A DNA stretch of 5,766 nucleotides from DASYSA01 sp036003885 (GCA_036003885.1 DASYSA010000512.1:1-5766); one strand, 5' to 3'. Shown: positions 1-5,314, numbered from the stretch's first letter. Notes: generated from the sequence alone by a model not told the origin. A program made the numbers and translations.

Positions 1-20
1 TCAGGTGTGACGGTTAGGTG

Positions 21-104
21 ACCCCTGACCCCTGAGACCTGGCACCTGAAACCTGGCACCTGACACCTGAAACCTGGCACCTGAAACCTGGCCCCTTACA
101 CCTG
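21..104. repeat. Heptanucleotide tandem array, consensus NNACCTG
   Basis: Twelve consecutive 7-bp units fit end to end without a gap. In order they are acccctg, acccctg, agacctg, gcacctg, aaacctg, gcacctg, acacctg, aaacctg, gcacctg, aaacctg, gcccctt and acacctg. Positions 3-7 are nearly fixed (ACCTG) while positions 1-2 vary among a few dinucleotides. The array begins just downstream of the stop codon of the leftward cyclodeaminase gene (stop at 109-111), so it lies in the 3' flank of that operon. Bases 1-20 carry the motif in the opposite orientation (tcaggtg at 1-7, aggtg at 16-20), so the element may continue to the left or fold back on itself. It is non-coding: reading frames through it give only a low-complexity repeat. 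Its function is unknown. Confidence 0.85.
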
Positions 105-108
105 TCAC

Positions 109-1122
109 TCACCCGAGCGAAACCTCTGTCCCGATTCCTGAACTGCGCGCCAAATCGAAGGCGAGTTGAGCCGTCACCAGATCCTCGACCGCCAGTCCGC
201 TCGACTTGAAAAGCGTAATCTCTTCCGGTGACTCGCGCCCCGCCACTCTGCGCAGGACCACGTCGCTGAGCGTGCCCCTTATGTGATCCGCGCCGATTGC
301 CCCTTCGGAGATCGGAATGAGGATCTCGCCTGCTTCGCGGCCGGCCGCCGACTGGGCGTCGATAATCACTCGCGCTCGACGGACAGTTTCCGTGTCGAGT
401 TCGCGACTCCGCGGAGTGAAGGCGCCCACCGCATTGATGTGAGTGCCCGGTCTTACCAGGCCGCCGTCGAAGAGCGGAGTCTGGGCAGTAGTACAAGTGC
501 AGATCAGATTGGCGCGGGCGACGGCTTCCCTTGCGGGGACGGTTTCACAAGGTATCTGGTGCGTCGACCGTACCCGCTCCGCAAGGGCCAGGGCTTTGTT
601 CTCAGAGCGGGAGACAATCACGATCGATTCGATCTCCTCAACAGCCGCCAGTGCTTCGATGTGAAACTGCGCCTGAACGCCGGCGCCGAAGACCGCCAGT
701 CTCCGTGATCCCGGGGCCGCCATGTGCCTTGTCGCCAGCGCTGAAGTCGCGGCGGTTCGAATGGCTGTGAGGAACCGGCCCTCGATTACTGCCAGCGGCT
801 TGCCAGTCTTGCTGTCCAACAAGAGATAGACGGATTGAACGCTGTCGATCCCTTGATCGGGATTTCCGGGGAAGACCGAGACGATCTTCGTCCCGAGTGC
901 GCCGCGCTCGGATGGAGGGTCCGACTCCAGAGCCCGGCCGAGAGATCGCGCATAGGCGGGCATCTCGAGTAGCGCCCCTTCGGACTCAGGCAGGTCGAGA
1001 AGCATTCTCTCAGGAACGCGCACATCTCCGCGGCCGAGCGCGCGAAAACCATCCTCGACCGCGTCGATCACATCGGGCACAGGAAGAATAGACCTGAGAT
1101 CTTGCTCGCTGAGGATAAGCAT
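109..1122 (-). CDS. Ornithine cyclodeaminase / mu-crystallin family protein
   Basis: A 337-aa NAD(P)-dependent enzyme of the ornithine cyclodeaminase / mu-crystallin family, the normal length for the family and probably cytoplasmic. Seen in the protein: GTKIV with the family lysine (K79), RTAATSA (R122), the Rossmann dinucleotide loop GAGVQAQ (146-152), the NAVGAF-x-x-RSRELD segment (230-243) whose Asp aligns with the catalytic acid, and the C-terminal SSGLAVEDL signature (307-315). Family members include ornithine cyclodeaminase, alanine dehydrogenase, ketimine reductase and pyrroline-2-carboxylate reductase. The GAFTPRSRELD stretch looks more like the general reductase/dehydrogenase branch than the GGDCPGKTE type of true ornithine cyclodeaminases, so the substrate is open. 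The start at 1122 (MLILSEQDL) matches the usual family N-terminus; a longer frame from 1176 would only translate the upstream palindrome. No Shine-Dalgarno is visible (ttccctcc precedes the ATG). It is probably the last gene of the leftward operon, 64 nt after the receiver-ATPase gene. Confidence 0.93.
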   Translation of the reverse strand: MLILSEQDLRSILPVPDVIDAVEDGFRALGRGDVRVPERMLLDLPESEGALLEMPAYARSLGRALESDPPSERGALGTKIVSVFPGNPDQGIDSVQSVYLLLDSKTGKPLAVIEGRFLTAIRTAATSALATRHMAAPGSRRLAVFGAGVQAQFHIEALAAVEEIESIVIVSRSENKALALAERVRSTHQIPCETVPAREAVARANLICTCTTAQTPLFDGGLVRPGTHINAVGAFTPRSRELDTETVRRARVIIDAQSAAGREAGEILIPISEGAIGADHIRGTLSDVVLRRVAGRESPEEITLFKSSGLAVEDLVTAQLAFDLARSSGIGTEVSLG

Positions 1123-1133
1123 GGAGGGAATTC

Positions 1134-1186
1134 GAAATTCGAAATGCGAAATTCGAAATGTGCGATCATTTCGCATTTCGAATTTC
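1134..1186. repeat. Perfect 19-bp inverted repeat of GAAATTCG-type units between two genes
   Basis: The left arm gaaattcgaaatgcgaaat (1134-1152) is the exact reverse complement of 1168-1186, with a 15-nt loop (1153-1167). The arms are built from short gaaattcg/gaaatgcg units, and a further unit lies inside the loop. The element starts directly beside the stop codon of the receiver-ATPase gene (1187-1189) and ends 11 nt before the cyclodeaminase ATG, so it fills the gap. In the leftward transcript it would form a stable AU-rich stem between the two genes. No U-run follows, so a simple intrinsic terminator is unlikely; an mRNA-stability or processing element, or a mobile repeat insertion, are alternatives. 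Confidence 0.9.
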
Positions 1187-2026
1187 TCATTCGTCGACGT
1201 ACTTAACGAATATCAGCTCATTGTGCTTTTCGTTGTATAGCAATTCATCAATCGTATGCGAAGCCAGCAGGATTCCGTAACCGCCGGCCCTCAGCCCCTT
1301 CTCTTTCCGAACTTCCATATGGCGGTAAGGCTCGTCGGCGGGATTTGCGACAGCCGCGTGCTTGATGTGCTCGAGATCGAAGCCCTCGCCGGGATCTTTG
1401 ATGGAGTAGAGGATCGCGCGTTTGAGCCTGATGTATTTGACCTCGACCCATTTCGAGATGTCGCATTTTCCGCCGTGTTCGATTGCGTTGTTGAGCAGTT
1501 CGCGGAAGACCGACCCCACCGCCTCGCGGGTCTCTCTGGGAAGATTGCCTTCAAGCTCCATCAAAAGCTTCTGTATTCGCTCTACGGTCCCCAGATCGCA
1601 TGGGACGCGAATCTCGATCCAGTTCGGCTTGGCGGAAATGATCTCGATCTTGCTTCGGATGGTCCGGCTGAGCGCGTCTGAGACTGCGCTGCGAAGTTCG
1701 TCGTAACTGAAGGGCTTCAGTAAGAGGTCGCAGACTTGATTCTTGAAGGCACCGATAACGGCATCCGGCGTGCTCTCCCCGGTGATCACGATGGCGCAAA
1801 TATTGGGTTGGAGCGCACGCGCCTTTTCAAGCAACTCAATGCCGTCCATATTCGGCATCATCACGTCTGTAATGAGCAAGTCGACTGCCTCATGCTTGAT
1901 AATGGCGAGCGCCTCAACCCCGTCTGCGACATCGAGGATTCGGTAGTTGTCGTCCTTGGCAAGCGCCTTACTGAGCAGCCTTCGAAGGGGTGCGTCGTCT
2001 TCGGCAAGAAGCAGAGTCTTAGTCAT
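1187..2026 (-). CDS. Response regulator receiver fused to RsbW-like ATPase (serine-kinase-type) domain
   Basis: A 279-aa cytoplasmic signalling protein. Residues 1-121 form a complete receiver domain: acidic pocket E9-D10-D11, phospho-acceptor D54 in LLITDVMMP, T82 and K104-P105. After a short linker, residues about 135-277 form a GHKL ATPase of the anti-sigma-factor kinase type (HATPase_c_2): N-box ELLNNAIEHG (176-185), DPGEGF (211-216) and AGGYGILLA (247-255). There is no HisKA dimerisation domain or phospho-acceptor His, so it is not a hybrid histidine kinase. There is also no PP2C phosphatase domain, which often accompanies this pair in partner-switching regulators. The likely role is a phosphorylation-gated serine kinase or anti-sigma-like switch; this is inferred from architecture. 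No cognate sensor kinase, STAS antagonist or sigma factor is in the window. The start ATG lies 9 nt after the upstream stop and in the same frame, with no clear Shine-Dalgarno, so translation is probably coupled. Confidence 0.92.
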   Translation of the reverse strand: MTKTLLLAEDDAPLRRLLSKALAKDDNYRILDVADGVEALAIIKHEAVDLLITDVMMPNMDGIELLEKARALQPNICAIVITGESTPDAVIGAFKNQVCDLLLKPFSYDELRSAVSDALSRTIRSKIEIISAKPNWIEIRVPCDLGTVERIQKLLMELEGNLPRETREAVGSVFRELLNNAIEHGGKCDISKWVEVKYIRLKRAILYSIKDPGEGFDLEHIKHAAVANPADEPYRHMEVRKEKGLRAGGYGILLASHTIDELLYNEKHNELIFVKYVDE

Positions 2027-2035
2027 ATGTGTAGA

Positions 2036-2872
2036 TCAACGTCCAGAAACGCGGCCACCTGATTTTGACCTTCGCCAGCGGTCATAGCGCATGCGCAGAG
2101 TTTTGACGGGGTTGTCGTTCTCATTTGGCTGGATATTCTTGTCCGTCACTTCGATCTGCATCAGATACTCGCCGTCGTTGAATCCGCTACCCATCTTATC
2201 ATTCCTGCCAGCAACCACGATATAGGCAACGTGAGCGGTCTTGTGATCGCAGGGGGCGGGAGGATCGGGAAGCGTATCGCAATTACAGCGTTTGTCGCCT
2301 CCGCGAGCGTCGGCGGCTTCCATCGCCGCCATCACCCGGTCCGCCAGAGTACCTTTTGTCTTCTTGAATGAGTTGACCGCGTCTTCAACTACGTCGTCCC
2401 CAGCCAGCATGTTGCCCTGAATCGAAAAGTAAATCTCGGCGCCCTCGACTTTGCCCTGGCGATCGAGCGACTGTTTGCCGTTTTCGCTGCCCGAAAAGCC
2501 GGCGGCTCGGCCCTGCAGGTCAACTATTCCGTACTGGCGAGATTGATGATTGCTGTCCTCGTCAGCAAGCATTTTGAGTATTTCAGCGGGATCAGTGCCC
2601 CGTTTAAGCTCCGTGGCGATTACGTTCTGCCGGCGCCGCGTTCTGTCCACATTCGCCTGAGCCGCGGCAATGCCCTTGCCCGGAATGATGATGGCCTGGA
2701 TATCCTTGAGACTGAGGGCTGGAAAGCGCATGAGCGCGTCCTGTGACACGCAGGTCGCCGAAGCAATAACGACCTCACCCGTCTTACGGTCGACCGCGAT
2801 GACCGACCAGGTGGCGAATGCCTGGGTGCTGAGCGCCAGGAAAACTGCCAGAACCAGAGGGACTCTTCTCAT
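2036..2872 (-). CDS. Exported DUF1028 family protein (Ntn-hydrolase-like)
   Basis: A 278-aa protein with a clear signal peptide: MRR, hydrophobic core PLVLAVFLAL (5-14), and a signal peptidase I site after AFA (18-20). The mature protein would begin TWSVIAVDRKTGEVVIASATC, the DUF1028 (COG3342) N-terminus; cytoplasmic members typically begin MTFSIVARD. Other family signatures are IIIPGKGIAAAQANVD (61-76), QYGIVDLQGRAAGFSG (113-128), FSIQGNMLAGDDVVEDAV (149-166) and GGDKR (191-195). DUF1028 is assigned to the Ntn-hydrolase superfamily but its reaction is unknown. Cleavage here would leave Thr21 as the new N-terminus. The insert RCNCDTLPDPPAPC (195-208) carries three Cys. The start at 2872 is preferred over 2953 because it opens the signal peptide and is preceded by GGAAAG five nt upstream (2883-2878). 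It is the first gene of the leftward operon, directly ahead of the receiver-ATPase gene. Confidence 0.9.
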   Translation of the reverse strand: MRRVPLVLAVFLALSTQAFATWSVIAVDRKTGEVVIASATCVSQDALMRFPALSLKDIQAIIIPGKGIAAAQANVDRTRRRQNVIATELKRGTDPAEILKMLADEDSNHQSRQYGIVDLQGRAAGFSGSENGKQSLDRQGKVEGAEIYFSIQGNMLAGDDVVEDAVNSFKKTKGTLADRVMAAMEAADARGGDKRCNCDTLPDPPAPCDHKTAHVAYIVVAGRNDKMGSGFNDGEYLMQIEVTDKNIQPNENDNPVKTLRMRYDRWRRSKSGGRVSGR

Positions 2873-2877
2873 AAGTT

Positions 2878-2883
2878 CTTTCC
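2878..2883 (-). promoter_or_regulatory. Ribosome binding site deciding the DUF1028 start
   Basis: On the minus strand GGAAAG is followed by five nt (aactt) and the ATG at 2872. This supports the short start that opens with the signal peptide over the longer frame beginning at 2953, whose 27 extra residues would precede and disrupt the signal peptide. Confidence 0.55.
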
Positions 2884-2919
2884 AGCGCCGTGGCCGTCTG
2901 ATTGATTCCGCTGGTGGCG

Positions 2920-2949
2920 AAGATATCATGCCGCAACGCTCTGTTTCAA
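2920..2949 (-). promoter_or_regulatory. Candidate sigma-70-type promoter for the leftward operon
   Basis: On the minus strand TTGAAA (2949-2944, five of six consensus bases) is followed after 18 nt by TATCTT (2925-2920, four of six). Transcription would begin near 2913, leaving about 40 nt of leader before the DUF1028 ATG, with the ribosome binding site inside it. This is a by-eye match only. Confidence 0.35.
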
Positions 2950-3005
2950 CCATTACCGCAACGACGGGTGCGCGTCACTATTTTGCGCGAGAAGCCAGAG
3001 ACGGG

Positions 3006-3123
3006 TGACGGGGTCAGGCACTCGATTCCACGATTTTGACGTCATCCGTCGCTTGGAATCGAGGAATCGAGTGCCTGACCCCGTCAAGAAAAGCAGAATC
3101 GAGGATTCGAGTGCCTGACCCCG
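3006..3123. repeat. REP-like element: inverted and direct copies of a GTGCCTGACCCCG motif
   Basis: There are three copies. Copy A (3006-3029) is the exact reverse complement of 3063-3086 in copy B, a perfect 24-bp inverted repeat with a 33-nt loop. Copies B (3056-3083) and C (3096-3123) are 28-bp direct repeats with one mismatch (3066 versus 3106), offset by 40 bp. The shared core is GTGCCTGACCCCG. Core palindromes of this GGGGTCAGGCAC kind recall REP sequences mobilised by TnpA-REP (RAYT/Y1) transposases. No transposase is encoded in the window, so any movement would have been in trans. The resemblance is from memory and unverified; the repeat geometry is directly seen. Confidence 0.82.
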
Positions 3124-3174
3124 CGGCAACTCTGCCTTCTGTGATTCCCCCGGGAATTCCACGGCAGGCTGTGA

Positions 3175-3197
3175 GTGCTCGAAAGTCTGACGAGCAC
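3175..3197. repeat. Short perfect hairpin in the divergent region
   Basis: gtgctcg (3175-3181) and cgagcac (3191-3197) form a 7-bp perfect stem with a 9-nt loop. No U-run follows on either strand and no gene ends here, so it is not a convincing terminator. It could be a regulator-binding dyad or part of the neighbouring repeat debris. Confidence 0.4.
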
Positions 3198-3211
3198 CCC
3201 AAAACGACTAC

Positions 3212-3294
3212 TATCCGCTAATCTCGCGAATAATCACGAATCAAGAGAACCGAAGGGACAATTCTTTAGCGAAGATTCGCGGGATTCGCGGATT
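3212..3294. repeat. Imperfect inverted repeat of CGCGAAT units
   Basis: 3212-3231 matches the reverse complement of 3275-3294 at 17 of 20 positions, with a 43-nt loop. The arms are made of variants of ATCCGC and CGCGAAT, a composition unlike the other repeats in the window. It sits roughly 125 bp upstream of the kinase start. It looks like a decayed palindromic intergenic repeat. Confidence 0.6.
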
Positions 3295-3321
3295 ATCCCC
3301 TCGCGCACCCGCACGGCAACC

Positions 3322-3350
3322 TTGAATATATCGTAGCCACTACATAATAT
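3322..3350 (+). promoter_or_regulatory. Weak candidate promoter for the kinase/phosphatase operon
   Basis: TTGAAT (3322-3327) is followed by either CATAAT (3343-3348, five of six consensus bases but only 15 nt of spacing) or TAATAT (3345-3350, four of six with 17 nt of spacing). It lies in the most AT-rich part of the divergent region, about 70 nt before the kinase ATG. If used, it would exclude the TTG start at 3354 because there would be almost no leader. Confidence 0.22.
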
Positions 3351-3419
3351 CGCTTGGCGGCTGGCGCCGGGATTCACCTGACAGTCGATCGTAGTCAGCC
3401 TTCTCTGAGCATTTGTGTT

Positions 3420-4526
3420 ATGACCAGTAATGTCGACACAGCACCGATTAGACCGGGTGAAGAACTCAACCTGAGGGCACTCGAGACCTACCTGTGCGAG
3501 CGATTGCCCGACCTTCTGGACGGAGAGTCGTTGGATGACTCCGCCCCGATGACGGTCGAACAGTTTCCAGGAGGTCACTCGAATCTGACTTACCTTGTTG
3601 GATTTGGCCGGCGCCAGTTTGTCCTGCGACGCCCCCCTTTTGGCCCCGTTGCTCCGACGGCGCACGACATGCCACGCGAGTATAGACTGCTGGTCGCGGT
3701 ACACCCGGTCTTTCCGCTTGCGCCTCGCCCCTATCTTCTATGCGAGGACCCCTCGATCGTTGGCGCGCCTTTTTACCTGATGGAGCGAAGGAACGGCCTG
3801 GTGATCAGGCGCGACCTGCCTGAGGAGATCGGCGGCGATCTCGATCTGCGCCGCCGCGTCGGTGAAGCGATGGTCGATACGCTGGCGGCGCTGCATTCGG
3901 TCGACATCTATTCGTCGGGCGTTGTTGGGATAGGCAAGCCGATTGGTTTCGTGACCAGACAGGTGCGCGGTTGGACGGATCGATGGCATCGAGCCAGGAC
4001 GGCTGAACTGCCTGAGGTCGACATCGTCATTCGATGGCTCAACGAACGACTCCCGCTCGATCCCGATCCCCAATCGAGGTTCCCTCCAACCCTGGTGCAT
4101 AACGACTTCAAGCTCGACAACGTGATGCTCGACCCCGACGACCCGTCGCGCGTCGTCGCGGTGCTCGACTGGGAGATGTGCACAGTAGGCGATCCGCTGG
4201 TCGATCTGGGAATACTCCTGTGTTACTGGCCGCAGGAGGGCGATCCTGAAGCCAGACGCGAGTCGATCAGTTCGGTTACCACCGAGCCGGGTTGGCTGAC
4301 TCGAGCTCAGGTGGTTGAGCGGTATGCCGCAAAAACGGGACGGGAGGTAGCAGGGATCGCGTTCTATGAGATCTTCGCGCTGTTCAAGATCACGGTTGTG
4401 CTCCAACAGATTTACTTTCGCTACTTCAATGGACAAACGCACGATCAGCGATTCAAGGACTTTGACAGGCGGGTGGCCGGGCTGGCTCGTGCAGCGATTG
4501 AACTGATTGAAGAGGATAAGGGGTGA
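3420..4526 (+). CDS. APH-fold phosphotransferase, acyl-CoA-dehydrogenase-associated type
   Basis: A 368-aa soluble kinase of the aminoglycoside phosphotransferase/choline kinase fold. Seen in order: nucleotide loop FPGGHSNLTYLV (49-60), FVLRRPPFG (67-75), HDMPREYRLL (82-91) supplying the N-lobe Glu, Brenner catalytic loop HNDFKLDNVMLDPD (227-240; catalytic D229, N234), and metal-binding VLDWEM (248-253; D250). The FVLRRPP and HDMPREY stretches are typical of the branch matching the N-terminal domain of ACAD10/ACAD11, not antibiotic resistance enzymes. Human ACAD11-type proteins phosphorylate 4-hydroxyacyl-CoAs during fatty-acid breakdown, so a hydroxyacyl-CoA or similar metabolite is a reasonable guess here. 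No dehydrogenase lies in the window. The ATG at 3420 is chosen over an upstream TTG (3354) because the extra residues are unlike the family and the TTG abuts the candidate promoter; no strong Shine-Dalgarno precedes either. Its stop overlaps the next start by 4 bp. Confidence 0.93.
   Translation: MTSNVDTAPIRPGEELNLRALETYLCERLPDLLDGESLDDSAPMTVEQFPGGHSNLTYLVGFGRRQFVLRRPPFGPVAPTAHDMPREYRLLVAVHPVFPLAPRPYLLCEDPSIVGAPFYLMERRNGLVIRRDLPEEIGGDLDLRRRVGEAMVDTLAALHSVDIYSSGVVGIGKPIGFVTRQVRGWTDRWHRARTAELPEVDIVIRWLNERLPLDPDPQSRFPPTLVHNDFKLDNVMLDPDDPSRVVAVLDWEMCTVGDPLVDLGILLCYWPQEGDPEARRESISSVTTEPGWLTRAQVVERYAAKTGREVAGIAFYEIFALFKITVVLQQIYFRYFNGQTHDQRFKDFDRRVAGLARAAIELIEEDKG
4511..4516 (+). promoter_or_regulatory. 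Ribosome binding site inside the kinase gene for the overlapping phosphatase
   Basis: AGAGGA lies six nt before the GTG at 4523, within the last codons of the kinase gene. This supports the GTG start and the GTGA stop/start overlap, and so translational coupling of the two proteins. Confidence 0.6.
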
Positions 4527-5245
4527 AGGTGGGGCAGATCTACCTGATCAGACATGGGCAGGCGGGAGCGCGAGACAACTATGACGTCCTGTCGGAGGTG
4601 GGTTGCCAGCAGGCTAAACTGCTGGGCGAACATCTGGCATCTCAGGGGTTGAAGCTTTCAGCAGCCTACGCAGGGGCGATGAATCGGCAGCGGCTGACTG
4701 CCGAGATCGTTTGCGGCGAGCTGGTGTGCGCGGACAACTCTGTGCCTGATATCGTCTCGGATGATCGTTGGAATGAGTTTAGCCTGGCGGAGGTCTACAA
4801 GGCTATTGTGGGACGCATGAAAGACGATTGCGAGATGTTTGCCGGCGACTTCGAAGAGATGCAGGAGGTTCTGCGCCGGGATCCACATGCAACCGGAGGG
4901 GCCGCGGGCCGCTGTGACGCCGCAGTCGTTCGCGCCTGGATGGAGAATCGATATCCGGATTATCAAGGTGAATCGTGGGCGTCGTTTCGCCGCCGTATTC
5001 AGGCTCGGGCAAGCGCGCTGGCAGTCGAAGAGGATGGAGGGAATATAGCCGTCTTCACATCAGCTACTCCTATCGCGATATCGGTCGGGGCCGCGCTCGA
5101 TCTGAGCGATGAAAGACTGCTGGGAATTCTTGGAGTGCTTTACAACGCCGGCGTCACGGTGATGAGGCCCTGGCGGGGCGAGTTGAGATTGTTCACGTTC
5201 AATTCAGTTTCACACCTGCCGTCTGAGCTTTGCACCCTCAGGTAG
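4523..5245 (+). CDS. Histidine phosphatase superfamily (phosphoglycerate-mutase-like) protein with altered second His
   Basis: A 240-aa cytoplasmic protein of the histidine phosphatase (PGM-like) fold. It opens with IYLIRHGQAG (6-15), the RHG motif with the phospho-accepting H11 and R10. R55 in MNRQRLTAE (53-61) aligns with the second phosphate-pocket Arg, and E85 in RWNEF (82-86) with the acid/base region. The C-terminal FNSVSHLP (226-233) is also typical. The segment that usually reads V-S-H-G-G, with the second catalytic His, here reads VFTSATPIAI (177-186), putting S180 at the His position. TSGGPI-like versions occur in some subfamilies, so this may be a subfamily trait; activity is uncertain. 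The GTG start overlaps the kinase stop as GTGA, and an AGAGGA precedes it, so the two are co-translated. Opposing activity on a shared phosphometabolite is the natural hypothesis. Confidence 0.9.
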   Translation: MKVGQIYLIRHGQAGARDNYDVLSEVGCQQAKLLGEHLASQGLKLSAAYAGAMNRQRLTAEIVCGELVCADNSVPDIVSDDRWNEFSLAEVYKAIVGRMKDDCEMFAGDFEEMQEVLRRDPHATGGAAGRCDAAVVRAWMENRYPDYQGESWASFRRRIQARASALAVEEDGGNIAVFTSATPIAISVGAALDLSDERLLGILGVLYNAGVTVMRPWRGELRLFTFNSVSHLPSELCTLR

Positions 5246-5271
5246 TCCAAGGACGAGGCGAGGTTAGGGGA

Positions 5272-5314
5272 GAAAGCTGGGGGCGTCAGCCCGTAGCAGC
5301 TTGCTTTCGACCTA
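5272..5314 (-). repeat. Inverted copy of the 43-bp intergenic repeat
   Basis: This stretch matches the reverse complement of the downstream 43-bp repeat at 35 of 43 positions. It begins 26 bp after the phosphatase stop codon. Differences cluster at 5278-5280 and 5294-5297, while the two blocks 5281-5293 and 5298-5314 are almost unchanged. Confidence 0.85.

Larger units (their letters stand above)
2873..3419. other. Divergent intergenic region with repeats, no gene
   Basis: These 547 bp separate the leftward operon from the rightward kinase/phosphatase pair. Short frames here show no codon pattern or family resemblance, and several merely translate repeats. Contents from left to right are the leftward promoter region, a REP-like cluster (3006-3123), a short stem attccc/gggaat (3144-3157), a 7-bp hairpin (3175-3197), an imperfect CGCGAAT inverted repeat (3212-3294), and an AT-richer stretch (about 3320-3350) that may hold the rightward promoter. 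Confidence 0.8.

Noticed and set aside
14..496. A 160-codon minus-strand frame overlapping the end of the cyclodeaminase gene.
   Set aside because: Its C-terminus merely translates the heptad array (GVRCQVSG-type repetition) and the rest is out of frame with a well-supported gene.
1123..1176. An 18-residue N-terminal extension of the cyclodeaminase from an ATG at 1176.
   Set aside because: The extra residues (ISHFEFRI-type) are a translation of the palindrome and the family N-terminus begins at MLILSEQDL.
2873..2953. A longer DUF1028 start at 2953.
   Set aside because: It would bury the signal peptide behind 27 charged residues, overlaps the candidate promoter, and lacks the GGAAAG site found before 2872.
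2953..3202. Small frames on both strands across the divergent region (about 61-69 codons).
   Set aside because: They translate the REP-like repeat (strings such as GVRHSIPRF or GIECLTPSR) and have no independent support.
3738..4442. A 234-codon open frame antisense to the kinase gene.
   Set aside because: The sense strand encodes a complete APH kinase with catalytic motifs; the antisense product has no recognisable domain and is a by-product of GC-rich codon use.
3420..4526. Annotation of the kinase as an aminoglycoside resistance enzyme.
   Set aside because: The fold is shared, but the FVLRRPP and HDMPREY segments belong to the acyl-CoA-dehydrogenase-associated branch, and no resistance or mobile context is present.
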